The notes: generated by a model not told the origin, from the sequence alone. DNA of 64,000 nt from Tupaia tana (GCA_026018925.1 JAKSZU010000011.1:40474641-40538640), one strand, 5' to 3'; shown: positions 1-14,926, numbered from the stretch's first letter. A program made the numbers and translations.

Positions 1-3656
<3,656 letters not shown>

Positions 3657-3693
3657 ATTCTTGGTTGTTTTTTGTTCTCTTATTGCTCTATCT

Positions 3694-4610
3694 TTAGTTT
3701 TCTTGGTATAGTACTCTTTTCAGAATTTCTTGAAGAGCTGGTCTGAAGTTGGTAAATTCTTTCAGGTTTTGTTTATCCAAGAACATTTTTTTTCCCCATA
3801 TGGAGGATAATCTTGCCAGGTATAGTATTCTTGGTTGAAATTGTTTTTCATTTAACACTTTGAATATATTTCCCCATTCTTTCCTTGCTTGCATTGTATC
3901 TGATGAAAGGTCCAGTGTTAGTCTGATGGGATAGCCTTTGTAAGTGACTTGATGTTTCTCTCTTGCTATTCCTAGTATCTTATCTTTGTCTGTGGTTTTG
4001 GCCAATCTAGTTATGATGTGCCATGGAGATCTTCTTGGATTAATTTTATTTGAAGTTCTTTGTATTTCTTGAGTCTGAATGTTGGAAAGTTTTCTTTCAG
4101 GATTTCATGGAATAGATTATCAATACCCTTATTAATTTCTTCACCTTCTGGGATACCAATTATTCATATATTTGGGTGTTTCATGGTATCTTGTATTTCT
4201 CATATATTATCCTTACTTTTCTTGGTTATTTTCTCAGTATTTTTGATAATTTTTTTCTAGGTCAGAGGTTTTAGTCTTCTACTTCTGAGATTCTATTTTC
4301 TGCATGGTCTAATCTGCTTTTAATACTTTTGAGGGAAGTTTTTGATTTCCTGTATTACAGTCTTCATATCTAACAGTTCCATTTGATTCTTTTTTATGGT
4401 ATCTAACTCTTGTTTCATATCGTAGAAGGACTTCCTCATTTCTTAGAGCTCAATGTCTCTTTTCTCTTGCATCTCATAGAGTTTTTTGCCATAAATATTC
4501 TAAATTCTTTTTCTGACATTTCAGTTATATCCTCTAATTTTTCCCTGCTTAGAGACAAGTTACAGTGGTTGCTTGCTGGAGATGTATTACTTCATTCTCT
4601 CATTCTTTGA
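3694..4610 (-). pseudogene. L1 ORF1 (RNA-binding chaperone), broken
   Basis: ORF1p coats L1 RNA as a trimer. The open 3694-4005 segment is the C-terminal domain: 'REKHQVTYKGYPIRLTLDLS' followed by 'ARKEWGNIFKVLNEKQFQPR' and a stop at 3694. Upstream (higher coordinates) the coiled-coil part is frameshifted, with a recognisable 'MSEKEFRI' stretch near 4510-4530. The upstream limit is approximate. The gap to ORF2 is about 37 bp, which is normal for L1. Confidence 0.85.
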
Positions 4611-5071
4611 AGCTCTTCTCCAAATTTTGGTCATTTGGTAAACATATTCACTTTTTACTAATTTGTTGAGAAGGATTCTATAACTATAAGCATGTGTGTT
4701 TCCCTTTGCTGTGAAATAATCCAGTGCTATTTTCTCCCTTCTGCTCTATCCTCCAGTGTGGTAAACCCAGGAGGAGTTTTGAAATTCAGTTTATGAAGGG
4801 GAGTTTCACTCTTTTTACAACCAGTACAGTGAGGGGCAAAGAATTCTCAATATCTCAAAAGATTAATATGTTTAGCTAATATGCACCTAGACTTCTCTGG
4901 GCAGTGGGTAAGGGGTGAGCAGTAAAATACGAAAGTAAGGTAAACAGAAAAGAAAGTAGGAAACACAAATAGGAAGTAAAGCAAAGGAAAAGGAGAGAAA
5001 GAACCAGAATAAAGAGAGGGAGAAAAAAGCAGAAAACACATCTCATAAAATAAAATTGAGTTAAAAATGGA

Positions 5072-5477
5072 AAGCAGCAGCAGAGGCAGAGATGGAGATG
5101 CCTGCAAGGATTCTGTTCTGAGTGAGGGAAGAAGAGAAAAATTAGCAAGAGAAAGGCACGAGGAAGGGAACAGAAAGCTGTTTTTTAAAAGAGAAAAAAA
5201 GTTAGAAGGGACAGAAAAGAACAAGAGGTAGAGAGAGACTTTGCCTACCTGATTAGCACTGGGGGCTGAAAGCGGGGTGGGGGGGTGGGGGGTGGAGGAC
5301 CTGGCAAGGAGCATCACAGCCCTAAAGCTGAACCTCAGAAAGGCCAGCAGAGACAGAGCAGGAGATGCCTGCAAGGATTCTGTCCTAACTAGCACTGGGA
5401 TCTGGAAGGGGAGCCCCTGGCTGGGGGCTTCACAGTCATGAAGCTGAACCCTGAAAGGTCAACAGAGGCAGAGCCAG
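5072..5477 (-). repeat. Tandem repeats (monomer-like) in the L1 5' UTR
   Basis: The segments 5245-5384 and 5385-5477 share 'tagcactggg', a 'cacag...aagctgaacc' block, a 'ctgaaaggtcaacagag' or 'cagaaaggccagcagag' block, and purine-rich filler. An upstream partial unit ends at about 5120 with 'gagatgcctgcaaggattct', which recurs at 5361-5380. The unit is about 140 bp and the last is truncated at the L1 5' end. The flank 4850-5240 is a purine-rich leader on the + strand. A poly-G tract lies at 5276-5292. Confidence 0.65.
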
Positions 5478-6690
5478 TTCAATGAATTTTGATAAGTGTC
5501 AAAAACGCCTGTGTAACACACCTTACCAAGGATATAGACCAACTATTTCATATGCCTCAAAAAAAAAAAAAAAACTTGCCTTGTGTTCCTTTCCAATTTA
5601 ACCTCCATCCCCCAGGAGGAAACCAATGTACTAATTCCTTTCATCACAAGGTCAATTATGCCTCTCCTAAGACATCACACAATGGAATCACTTACTGTGA
5701 GGAGTAGTCCTCCTTACTCATGCTGTTGCTTTTTGGTCACTTATAGTCAATCACAGTCTGAACATACGTGAGACTTCGAGAGAGAGACCACATTTACATA
5801 GTTTCATTACAGTATGTTGTTATAAGTGTTCTATTTTATCACTAGTTGTTGTTAATCTGTTACTGTGCCTAAGTTATAAATTATACTTTATCACAGATGT
5901 GTACTATAGGAAAAATATAGTATATAGAGGGTCCAGAGCTATTTTCAGGCACTCACTTAGGATCTTGTAATCTCTATAAATAAGAGAGGGTTACTGTATT
6001 TTTTCTGCTCAACATGTTTCTGAGATTAGTCCATATTGTTGCACATGTCAATAAGTTTTTGCTTTTTACTGCTGTAGAGTATTTCTGTGTATGACTGTTA
6101 TCCATTCTGTTGATGGTCATTCTGGGGTAAGGTGTTTATGTTTCGAGTTATAATGAATAGTGCTGCTATAAAAATTTATGTACGAATTATTATATGGACC
6201 TATAGTTTCATTTTTCTTTGGTATATACCTAAGAGTAAAAAAAAAAAAAAAAACTGAATCCTGGGTCAGCCAGTGGCTTAGTGTTTGAGGAGGCTTTGTC
6301 ACACATAGCCAGCCAAATGGTTGGAGTCCTGGACCAGTGGCTTCAAAACAGCAGGCATGTGTGTGTGTGCATGACCAAAATCCTGAAAAGAGGGAGAAAT
6401 GGAGAAGGTATTGTGAATGGAAGGGACCATTCCTTACAATGGGTGCTTTTCCACTTCCCCTATCTGGCTCTCTATTTCTCTCCAACTGGTACATGCACCC
6501 TCTGGCAAAAATTTTTTTAAAAAGCTGGAACTGCTGATAGGTATGTGTTTTATCTTTTAGAAACCTGACAGAGCTTCTTCCAAGTAGCTCTACCATTTTA
6601 CACTAGATCCAGAAATATATTGGTATTAGAGTCACTCCACATTTTTATCAGCATTTGTTGTTAATATTCTTAGTTTTATTTATTCCCCTG
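5478..6690 (-). mobile_element. Older L1M-type 3' end fragment
   Basis: The + strand reads as the complement of the classic old-L1 3' region: 'tcaatgaattttgataagtg', '...aaccaatgtactaattcc', 'tttctgagattagtccatat', 'tgctgtagagtatttctgtg', 'ggtatatacctaagagt', and 'tagctctaccattttacac'. A SINE at 6263-6524 interrupts it. An oligo-A lies at 5560-5575. The limits are approximate. Confidence 0.8.
6263..6524 (+). mobile_element. Old family A-like SINE
   Basis: This starts 'gggtcagccagtggcttagtg' and keeps 'gagtcctggaccagtggctt', 'atcctgaaaagaggg', a pyrimidine-rich segment and 'ccctctggcaaaaa'. It is diverged and CpG-poor compared with the young copies. It sits inside the L1M fragment. Confidence 0.85.
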
Positions 6691-6990
6691 GATGTATACT
6701 GTAACCCACTATAGAAATTAAACTTGGAAAGGCATATGAAATTAAAATATTTATTATACTCACACATCCTAGAGAAGGAGGCATTATATCCTCAGAAGAC
6801 CATGCAAAGTCACCAAAAAGCCAAAAGTTTGGTCTTTGTAGAAGGGAAAGAATGTATCAAGGACCTGTGGGCAAATGCCTTGACTAAGAGTCCTGCTGTG
6901 TATGTGAGAAGCATTCTTATGGCTAATTTGACTGTAACTGCTTGAACACATCTGTTGGGGGCCAAGCACCCAGTGATAAAATTGAGGAGT
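6691..6990. other. Intronic segment without a recognised element
   Basis: About 300 bases lie between the L1M fragment and the next SINE. It contains a chance 73-codon frame (6724-6945) with no recognisable domain. I see nothing functional in it. Confidence 0.5.
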
Positions 6991-7241
6991 GGGGTCTAGT
7001 AGGTGATATGATTAAAGCACTGGACTCCCAACTGCTATTCAAGTTCCAGACCAGGTAGCTTGAATACCATACTGGGCCCACATACATGAATGCTTAAAAT
7101 CCTGAGAGGAGAATGGAGGGAGAGGGATTGCAGCATGGCCATCACCGCTGGGGAGTGATTTTTCATTTTCCCTGTCTCGGCCTCTCACTATCTCTCTCCA
7201 GTGAGCACATGCATCCTATGGCAAAAACCTAATTAAAAAAA
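6991..7241 (+). mobile_element. Family A SINE, diverged
   Basis: This opens 'ggggtctagtaggtgatatg' and keeps 'cactggactccca', 'caagttccagacc', 'atcctgagaggagaatggag', 'gcagcatggccatcacc', a CT-rich segment and 'cctatggcaaaaacc', with a short A-rich tail. It is directly followed by a second copy. Confidence 0.88.
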
Positions 7242-7249
7242 TGAAGCAT

Positions 7250-7536
7250 GGGCCCAGCAGTTGGTGTAATGGCTATGTTGCTGGACTGCCTCATAGTAAA
7301 CTGCAGTTCGAATCCCGGACCTGGTGGCTTAAACTCACGCCAGGCACGTGTGTGTGTGCATGCCCATGATCTCGAGAGGAGAATGGAGGAGAAGGGACTG
7401 CAGCATGGCCATCCCCCTGGGGGGGGGGGGGGGTGATTTCTCACTTTCTATCTCTCTGTCTCTCTCTGTCTTTCTGGCGAGCTCACGTGCCCTATAGCAA
7501 AAACCTCTCCCCCCCCACCCAAAAAAAAAAAAAAAC
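7250..7536 (+). mobile_element. Family A SINE
   Basis: The head 'gggcccagcagttggtgtaa' is followed by B box 'agttcgaatccc' and a complete body with 'atctcgagaggagaatggag', a poly-G run at 7419-7433, and the CT-rich zone. It ends 'ccctatagcaaaaacctc' with a C-rich then A15 tail. It lies head to tail with the copy at 6991-7241. Confidence 0.93.
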
Positions 7537-9831
7537 ATAGTAGAATAATTTTTAAGATTCCTAAGAAAAATGGTTAAATTTTTTAAAACATATCTTATAC
7601 TAGCTTAGGTAATAAAATAGATCTCTAGTGGCTTTATTCTACAAATAAATAAGAATAACCTTTTAGTAACACAAGATGCTATATAAAATATAGGTTCTCC
7701 TCAAAGTAGTAAAAGTAGAAATATAGTGTGATTCTTGATTTGATTATCACATCCTGTATGTATGCTTTAAAAATCCATGTTGTGCCCCACAAAGTTATAC
7801 AACAATTAAATGTAAATAAGAAATTACAAAATAAAATAGAAAAAATAAAAATGAGACCTCAAAAATGGAATTAACGTACAAATTTATTTTGATGCAAGCA
7901 AAAAATACTTTTAAACAGTTCCAATATCTTGTTAAAATTCTGTTTTTACTATGAATGAAAGTTAGCAAATAAGAGTAACTTCTACTCCTACATCAATATT
8001 ACCTGAAATAGCACAAGTTCTGAGAAGCAAATGATAATTTTCTATAGTGGTTACTGTCCAGATGGATCATCCCCAGATAATGTTGACTAAGCTTCTCCTG
8101 CCACAAGAAAAGCCTAGACTTTCTAAAGATTCATTCTATAATAAGAGATCCGTATCTCACACACAGATATATTTTTGATTCATTATGCCCAAGGACAGAT
8201 TTAAACATAATCTCGCTAAATATTTCTGCTTCTTAGGGTAGAAACTGTTTGGTAGAAATATGATACCATTTTCGTGCTCCAAAGCCTATGCAGATAATAA
8301 GCATTATGTTACCCTTTATGGATAAGAAGCTGTAAGCTCGCATCTCTCTATAAAAATGCACACATTGTATTCCAGGTTTATTTCTAGTCTCTCTTCAACA
8401 TTGTCTCAGATACTCCAAAGTTATCAGTCTGAGGTTAATGGACAGTTCCAGGTCCTTAACTACTAAATCATTTATGGAAAATTTCCAATGATCTGTAACA
8501 TTTTTAGAGTATTTTTTTGCAATTTCTTAATAATATATTTTGAAGTAGATATTTAGGTCATGCCTATTAACAAATGAGCTCCAACTACCAGATAAAACCT
8601 ACCCAACTATGGAGTGTTGAGGGTGGTAACTTCCCTGCAGGTTCATGGGATAGTCAAGCCAACTGTCGTCTCTGCTCATCGTCACTGCCCTCTTCTGTCT
8701 CAAATCCACCTACTGTTGTCGATTGCTTTTGGATCTTCTCCTGCCTCATTCTAGGAATTTAGAAATATCAAAATAAATGTCACTTTAGTAGTAGAATAGA
8801 TGAAACTTACCTATGACTTGTGGTAAGCAGAATAAACAAAACAATGAGTCTTTTTAAAATAAAATTTGAATCTTTTTAAAATAAAATTTGAAAGAACCTT
8901 CCTTGAATGAATTTGCCTCCATCACTTTGGAAAGGTCAATCAGATCAACAAAGAATGAATGTTTATCAGCTTATTCTATTTAAGTTCATTGTTCTAATAA
9001 TTCTGAACAAGTCAAATAGTCATTTCAGCATTGCAGTAGTGACCTAACTATATTTTCTTCTACAAATATTATACAGAGTTATAACAGAAATCACTTTTCC
9101 TCTGTGAGAGCCATATAGGATAAGGTTAAAATGTGCTGCAGTAATAGCTTTTCATTCAGACTTTACACTTCCTGTTCTCTAGTCCTCATACATAGATGAC
9201 AAAAATCATAAAAGTAATAAAATGAAAATAGTCCCTTTACTTTGTGGAGTGGAGTGTTTTGTTTTTTGCTTCTGTTTATTGTTTCTTTCCCTTCCTCTCC
9301 TCAAGGTAATGCCTTCTTGGATAATTTCATCTATTTTTCATATGTAGTTTTAATCCACACTCCTGTAAAATTAAACTGAGGAATAAGACTTTCTAGATGT
9401 CGTAAAAGGATATTTGAGAAGATTGTGCTTTAATAGGATTTAAATGAAGTAAAGACTTAGCTTGGGTAGGCTTGGAATTGGACAAATTTTCACCCAGCCT
9501 TGCATAGTATCTTTTTAATTAAAGAGGTAATAAAAATTCTATTTGGAGTACAAAATCTGCATTGGCCTGAGGTGTGTATTCCATCTCTTTCTTTTCCACG
9601 CTTTGGGCTAGCTATTCTGTGAACTTCAGTGACTGGGCAAACAGCACTCTCAACGACCCTGTGAGCTTTGGCTGTTTCAATGTTGTGAGTGCCTCCAATC
9701 CCCATGTCTGAGACTTGTGAAAAGAACAAAGAGCATTTAAGGGACAGAAAGGTTAGTTTCTCAGAGCATAACTTTTCTTACTCTGTATCCCTTTCTTTGC
9801 TAACACTATTTCCTTCCACCTAGCATGGACT
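7537..9831. other. Quiet AT-rich intron
   Basis: No transposon was recognised with confidence. The sequence is AT-rich and CpG-poor. The only internal structure noted is a perfect 22 bp tandem duplication at 8849-8892. Short chance frames (for example 8574-8762 and 9490-9729) show no domain. Part of it may be deeply decayed repeat. Confidence 0.5.
8849..8892. repeat. Perfect 22 bp tandem duplication
   Basis: The unit 'tctttttaaaataaaatttg' plus 'aa' occurs at 8849-8870 and again at 8871-8892 with no mismatch. The identity suggests recent slippage. Confidence 0.9.
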
Positions 9832-10018
9832 TTTTTTAAATTTTATTTTATTTTATACACTCAATCACATTATTATTTGGCTTACGACATGGATATTGCA
9901 ACCGGTGAACATTTCACCTTAGTACAGTTGATAATACTACAAAATATCTTCAACAGATAATACCCCATTTCTTTGTACCATTAATGGACTTTTTCTGCTT
10001 ATTTTTATTCCTAAGATC
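9832..10018 (-). repeat. Unnamed three-copy repeat, copy 1
   Basis: The + strand starts T-rich ('tttttttaaattttatttta') and continues 'tatacactcaatcaca', 'cttacgacatggatattgca', 'tacagttgataatactac', 'aaatatcttcaacagata', 'ataccccatttctttgtacc' and 'attaatgg'. The same order is found at 42003-42185 and 49387-49600. The T-rich start implies a retroposon whose poly-A 3' end points left, so it is probably the 3' end of a lineage-specific LINE. I cannot name it. Confidence 0.8.
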
Positions 10019-10047
10019 CACACAAAATTTCGTAAGTATTTACTTTC

Positions 10048-10285
10048 TTAATTTTTTTTTAATTCCAGTGGACACATTCACTCATCAGACAGAAAGAGAG
10101 AGAATGCATCCCCCCTCAACAGGGCATGTTCATGCTACAATCCTTACTTCACCATTTCTCCATCCTCTTAGTATTTTGACCACACAAGTACTACCCAGCA
10201 TGTTATTTAAGGCACCAGAGCCAGGATGCAAACCCCAGTTGGCCATGAGATATCTGGCTCCTTTAACCACTAAGCTGTGGAACTG
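10048..10285 (-). mobile_element. Diverged family A SINE
   Basis: It starts poly-T and 'ccagtggacacattcac', has a 'cagacagaaagagagaga' purine run, 'catgctacaatcctt', 'catttctccatcctctt', 'ggatgcaaacccc' as the inverted B box, and ends 'cctttaaccactaag'. It is strongly decayed. It is followed at 10320-10380 by an L2-like tail ('acctggtatgcaaaaggtac'). Confidence 0.7.
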
Positions 10286-10482
10286 GTTATTTTCATTTTT
10301 GATTTAATCTTCATTGCTTAACACATTACCTGGTATGCAAAAGGTACTCAATAAATATCTATCTGGGTGGATGAATAAGTTTATAGTTTAGTTCAAATGA
10401 GAGCTAGGCCATTTTTATAGTTCACATCTATTCTTTTATTCAATATGCTCACAGCAGATTAAGGGAGAGCTCTGAGAGGAAC

Positions 10483-10495
<13 letters not shown>

Positions 10496-10522
<27 letters not shown>

Positions 10523-10762
10523 AGAGGTTTTTGCTCTAGGGCATGTGCGCTCATTGAAAAGACAGAGAGAGACAGAAAGCGAGAAATCACTCCCCGGGGG
10601 GATGGCCACTCCACAATCCCTTCTCCTCCATTCTCCTCTTGGGATCTTGGGCACGCACACACACGCACCTGGCCTGAGTTTAAGCCACCAGGTCCGGGAC
10701 TCGAACTGCGGTCGACTACATGGGAGTCCAGCGACATAGCCATTACGCTAACTGCTGGTGTC
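10496..10762 (-). mobile_element. Family A SINE with 16 bp target duplication
   Basis: A poly-T of about 30, then 'gagaggtttttgctctaggg', a GA-rich run, 'aatcccttctcctccattct', 'gggcacgcacacacacgcac', the inverted B box 'ggactcgaactgcgg', and the head ending 'gctaactgctgg'. The duplication aacactgtcctctttt lies at 10480-10495 and 10763-10778. Confidence 0.95.
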
Positions 10763-10830
10763 AACACTGTCCTCTTTTAAGACTTGTGAATAAGTAAATC
10801 ATAAGAACCGGTTAGAATTAAGATGAGAAA

Positions 10831-11036
10831 GGGTTGGCAGGTGGCATGGTGGTTGGGGTGCTGGACTCCCACATGGTGAACTGCAGTTCAAGTTCCAGAC
10901 CAAGCAGCTTGCTTTCTCACTTTCTCTCTCTCTCTCTGTCTCTCTCTGGTGAGTGCATGTGTCTCAGAGCAAATTAAATAATAATAATAAATAATATGTA
11001 ATAAACGATTCTTTAAAAAAAGAAAGAAAATTAAAT
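10831..11036 (+). mobile_element. Family C SINE
   Basis: The head 'gggttggcaggtggcatggt' is followed by 'tgctggactcccacatgg', B box 'gttcaagttcc', then directly 'gcttgctttctcactttctc', a CT run, 'gagcaaattaaataataata' and an A-rich tail. The long middle part of family A is absent, as in the other C copies. Confidence 0.85.
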
Positions 11037-11104
11037 AAGACTGCAAATTTGAAGGATTAGTATAATCAAAATGCAAAGCTACGAAGGCTGTATAACAGAA
11101 AAGG

Positions 11105-11275
11105 CATAGTTTCTGGACTTGGATACACTGAAATCTTAGCTCTATAAACTTGGACTACTTATTTAAGTATCAGTTTCCTCATCTGTATATTGGGGAATGT
11201 TATCTTGTGTGTGGTTTATGATGGCATCTTTAAAGCAGTTAGCAACGTTTCCATCATATAGAAAATGGTCAGTCA
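11105..11275 (+). mobile_element. MIR fragment
   Basis: This reads in the MIR order: '...gacttggatacactgaaatc', 'tagctctataaacttggac', 'tcagtttcctcatctgtat', 'attggggaatgttatc'. MIR is an ancient mammalian SINE. The following 11310-11420 ('gagctgggcagagaacagc') looks like a decayed L2-type piece, less certain. Confidence 0.75.
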
Positions 11276-11593
11276 TCAAGAGTTACATCGCTATTGTCAG
11301 TTCATGGGGCTGGAGTATTGGGTGTAGAGCTGGGCAGAGAACAGCAGGAGATGAAGCTTAAAAAGCACACTTAGGCAGGGTTAGAGGACATCTTAAATGA
11401 TATCAAAGCAGATCACTGCCTGTTGTCTAAATATATGTAAGTTTTTATTTTTCTTCTTTTTCTTTCTTCTCAAAACCGACTGAAAAAAAGTTAAAAACAT
11501 GTTTTCATGGTACTTTAATATCTGAAAATGTCTATTTTATCAAAATAGGCTGAAAAAATCCATTGAATTTAGTCCAAGAACAAAAGAAAACTT

Positions 11594-11787
11594 GGACCAG
11601 CTGATGGCATGCTGGTTAAGGCAGCTGGATCCCACATGGCCAATTTTGCATGAGTCCCGGACCCAGTGACTTGAAAGACATGCTGGGCAAGTGTGTACAT
11701 GCCCAAATTCCTGAGTACAGAATGGAGGAGAGGGGACTGTGGCTTGAGGAGAGGGGACTGTGGCATGGCTATTCCCATGAAGGAATG

Positions 11788-11846
<59 letters not shown>

Positions 11847-11900
11847 GCAAGCATATGTGCCCTATATCAAAAACTAATAATAAATACATACATAAAAAGA
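11594..11900 (+). mobile_element. Family A SINE with internal duplication and CT expansion
   Basis: The head 'ggaccagctgatggcatgct' and 'gcatgagtcccggaccc' (degenerate B box) lead to a body in which 'gaggagaggggactgtggc' occurs twice, at 11725-11743 and 11746-11764. The CT zone has expanded to about 28 dinucleotides (11791-11846). The tail is 'aaaaactaataataaatac' and similar A-rich sequence. Confidence 0.9.
11791..11846. repeat. (CT)n microsatellite
   Basis: An almost pure CT dinucleotide array of about 56 bp within the pyrimidine zone of the SINE at 11594-11900. Confidence 0.95.
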
Positions 11901-12186
11901 AATGAAATGAACAGAAACACAGAACTGTATTAAAAAAATAAAATTAATATTTAATAGGATTTCAAAGTGAGATTCTGTTCAAGCCATGGATACATTTTGA
12001 AGTTAAATACTTTCCTGGGGTAAAAAATTTTTTCCTAAAACTATTAATAGTAAGTGTAACCATGAAAAATTGAGTTTAAGCCCTTAGATGACAAAATAGA
12101 AGTTAGCCAATCAAAGGCGTTCATCATTTTTATTTTGTTATTTACATACAATTTGTTATTTGTGGTGCATGGTTCTGTAAGTTTTT

Positions 12187-12450
12187 TCTTCTTCTTCTTC
12201 TTCTTCTTCTTCTAGAGAGAGATTTTTACTAGAAGGCATGTGCACTCTCTAGAGAGACAGAAAGTGGAAAATCACCCCCAGGGGTCATGGCTATGCCACA
12301 ATCCTTTCTCCTCCTTTCTCCTCTCAGGATTTTGGGCATGCACACACACATGCCTGCAGTGAGTTTCAAGCCACCAGGTCTGGAACTCAAACTCCAGTCA
12401 GCCATGTGGGAGTCTGGCAACATAAACATTACACCATCTGCTGGACCCTA
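12187..12450 (-). mobile_element. Family A SINE with (TTC)n tail
   Basis: A (TTC)9 tract replaces the usual poly-T, then 'gagagatttttactagaagg', a purine run, 'gccacaatcctttctcctcc', and the inverted head ending 'catctgctggaccc'. The probable imperfect target duplication is 'gttctgtaagtttt' near 12171 and 'gttctataactttt' near 12451. Confidence 0.88.
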
Positions 12451-13065
12451 GTTCTATAACTTTTAATAAATGCATAATCATGTAACCATCACCACAGTGA
12501 GATACAGAATAAATTCACTCACCTTCAAAATCTCCTAGCACTTCCTCCCTGTGTTCAGAATTAACCTTAATCTCCTAACTTTTGTCAACTCCTTGTTTCT
12601 ACAGTGTTAGATGGTCTAGGAGGTCAGATAAACAGAACTATACAACCTGCAACATTTGAATATTGCGTTTTTCATTGTGTTTAAATTCATCATGGTGTTA
12701 TATGTATCAACATTCATTTTTGTCTATTAGTTTTCCATGTTATATATGTGCTACAGTTTGGTTTCCCATTCCCTAGTTGAAGAACTTTGAAGTAAGTCTG
12801 GGGAGACAAAGATGAATGCTGCTCTAAATATTTGCATGTAAGTTTTTGAGTGAATATTTCTCTAGGGCAAATGCTGTGGAGAGGTTGAGGAGGGTTAGAA
12901 AACTTCTGCATTCCATTTTGTAACTGTTTTCTAGAGTGGCTATATCATTTAACATTTCTATAAGCAATACGTTTCATTGTTGCTCTTTATTCCCACCAAG
13001 TTTGGAATTTGGAATGTCTCTGACTTTCACCTGTTTTCCCAGTGGGAAAAATATTCAACGTTTTT

Positions 13066-13349
13066 TTTTGTGTGTTGTTGTTGTTTTTTTTTGTTTGTTT
13101 GTTTGTTTTGAGAGGTTTTTGCTATAGGGCACATGTGCTCACCAGAAAACAGAGAGACAGAAAGCAAGAAATCACCCCCCCGGGGGGATGGCCATGCCAC
13201 AATCCCTTCTTCTCCATTCTCCTCTCATGATCTTGGGCACGCACGCACAAGCTGCCGGAGTGAGTTTAAGTCACCAGGTCCAGTACTCGAACAGTAGTCG
13301 ACTACATAAGAGTCAGCAATGTAGCCATTACGTCAATTGCTGGTCCCCA
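13066..13349 (-). mobile_element. Family A SINE
   Basis: A T/G-rich tail, 'gagaggtttttgctataggg', a purine run, 'cacaatcccttcttctccat', the B-box region 'gtactcgaacagtagtcgac', and the head ending 'caattgctggtcccc'. An imperfect duplication 'attcaacgttttt' / 'actcaatgttttt' flanks it. Confidence 0.92.
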
Positions 13350-13591
13350 AAACTCAATGTTTTTAAGTGGTTTCTGTATTAAACCACTGGATAATCTTTC
13401 CTTACAATATAAAGTAAAGTAAGGTCATGGTATCTCATCATATTTACAGTCCCAGGTATTAAGATGAAAAATCTTAGGGGGCTATTTTTAAAATTCTACC
13501 TCCACATTTCTTAAGTGAATTTTGATGTTAGTTGTCTTTTAAGAAATTGATTGATTTCATCTAGGTTGTCATATCTATGAGGATTTTTTTC

Positions 13592-13864
13592 CTTTATTTA
13601 TTTTTTTTTTTTGAGAGGTTTTCACTATAGGGCGCGTGCGCTCGCCAGACAGACAGAGAGAGACTTAGAGACAGAAAGCGAGAAATCACCCCCCAGGGGG
13701 GATGGTCACACCGCAATCCCTTCTCCTCCGTTCTCCTCTGGGGATCTTGGGCACGCACGCACATGCACCTGGCGTGAGTTTTAAGCCACCGGGTCCAGGA
13801 CACGAACCGCGGTCGACTACATGGGAGTCCAGCAACATAGCCATTACGCTAACTGCTGGTTCCC
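13592..13864 (-). mobile_element. Young family A SINE (altered B box), 18 bp target duplication
   Basis: A complete CpG-rich copy. The B box reads 'ggttcgtgtcc' on the element strand (complement of 13798-13808). The head is of the 'gggaaccagcagtt' type. Target duplication tctatgaggatttttttc lies at 13574-13591 and 13865-13882 without mismatch. Confidence 0.95.
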
Positions 13865-13882
13865 TCTATGAGGATTTTTTTC

Positions 13883-14660
13883 AAGTTTGATTTCTCTTAT
13901 CAACTCAACTGTTGTTATTTACTTTTTTGAATCCTCAAATAGACTCTACATATTTTCATATATAATCAATGGGAGATGGAGGGTGGTAGATGCTAAAATA
14001 TATGTGCTTTCTCATCTACTGTACTCTCATTTCTTTGTTCTTTTTTAAAAAAATTGTTTGTTCATTTGTTTGCTTTCCTTTGATTTTAAGACCAAAATAT
14101 TGGTCTTATATGATTGAGTTTTAAAATATTAATAATTTTTCTCAGACTGCCTGATAAAGTGTGTTTCTCTTTCTTACAAATTATCTAGAGAAAATAGAGA
14201 ACATACAAACAAACAAAATCCAGACATTACCTAAGGAAAAGTCATTCAAAATTGTTTCATACTTCATAATGAATCATAACGTTGGGAGGAAAATAATACC
14301 CTTCTAAATGCTATGTCTAGTGTTTTTATTCTTACGTTTTATGCTTTTTATCTTGGGCACACTTTTGAGCTATATATTTTCTTTAATAAAACAAATATTT
14401 CACCACATGCTACATAGGGAAGGTGAAGATTCAAGCAGGAAATGGCCTACTTTGAACACAATTTGTAAAATGAAAGAGTTTGATGAGGAATACCCTTACA
14501 CATTCGCTCAAGACTGCACAATCCAGTTTCTTGTCCAATAAGACCACTTGATAGAGCCAAGGGAACTAATCCCAAATGTAAAACAAAACAAAGCAAAACA
14601 AACTTGGAAATTAGTTTTAGTAGACTCTTACATGAAGTTAAAAACAATAACACAAGCAGG
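13883..14660. other. Intron without a recognised element
   Basis: AT-rich sequence with no named repeat. It includes short runs such as 'aaacaaacaaaa' (14208) and 'aaaacaaaacaaagcaaaac' (14581). The chance frames 14308-14541 and 14447-14665 show no domain. Confidence 0.45.
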
Positions 14661-14661
14661 A

Positions 14662-14926
14662 CCAAGACCAGCTGATGGCCTAATGGTTACATTGCTGGAC
14701 TCCCACATGGCCAACTGTGGTGTGAGTCCTGGATCAGGAAGCTTGAAACTCATGCTGAGCACGTGGACATGTGTGCCCAAAAGCCAGAGAAGAGAATGGA
14801 AGAGAAGGGGCTACAGTGTGGCCATCACCCCTGGAGGGTGGTTTCTCACTTTCTGTCTCTCCAGTGAGTACACACATCCAATAGCAAAAATTCCTCAAAA
14901 AACAGAAACAAACAACCAAAAAATGA
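14662..14926 (+). mobile_element. Family A SINE
   Basis: 'agaccagctgatggcctaat', 'tgctggactcccacatggcc', 'gtgtgagtcctgga' at the B-box position, 'gaagagaatggaagagaagg', the CT zone, 'ccaatagcaaaaattcc' and an A-rich tail. A near-perfect duplication 'acacaagcagga' (14650-14661) / 'acactagcagga' (14927-14938) flanks it. Confidence 0.9.

Larger units (their letters stand above)
12110..13430 (-). mobile_element. L1M-type fragment carrying two SINEs
   Basis: The + strand shows the reverse order of an old L1 3' region: 'catgtaaccatcaccacagt', 'cctccctgtgttcagaatt', 'cagaactatacaacctgc', 'gatgaatgctgctctaaata', 'tctagagtggctatatcatt', 'tattcccaccaag'. The SINEs at 12187-12450 and 13066-13349 interrupt it. 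The edges are uncertain. Confidence 0.7.

Noticed and set aside
4847..5395. 182-codon minus-strand frame
   Set aside because: It covers the purine-rich L1 5' UTR, and its F/L/S-rich protein is a reading of low-complexity DNA. L1 5' UTRs do not encode it.
6724..6945. 73-codon frame that looks protein-like
   Set aside because: No initiator context, no splice sites, no recognised motif. It is a chance frame between repeats.
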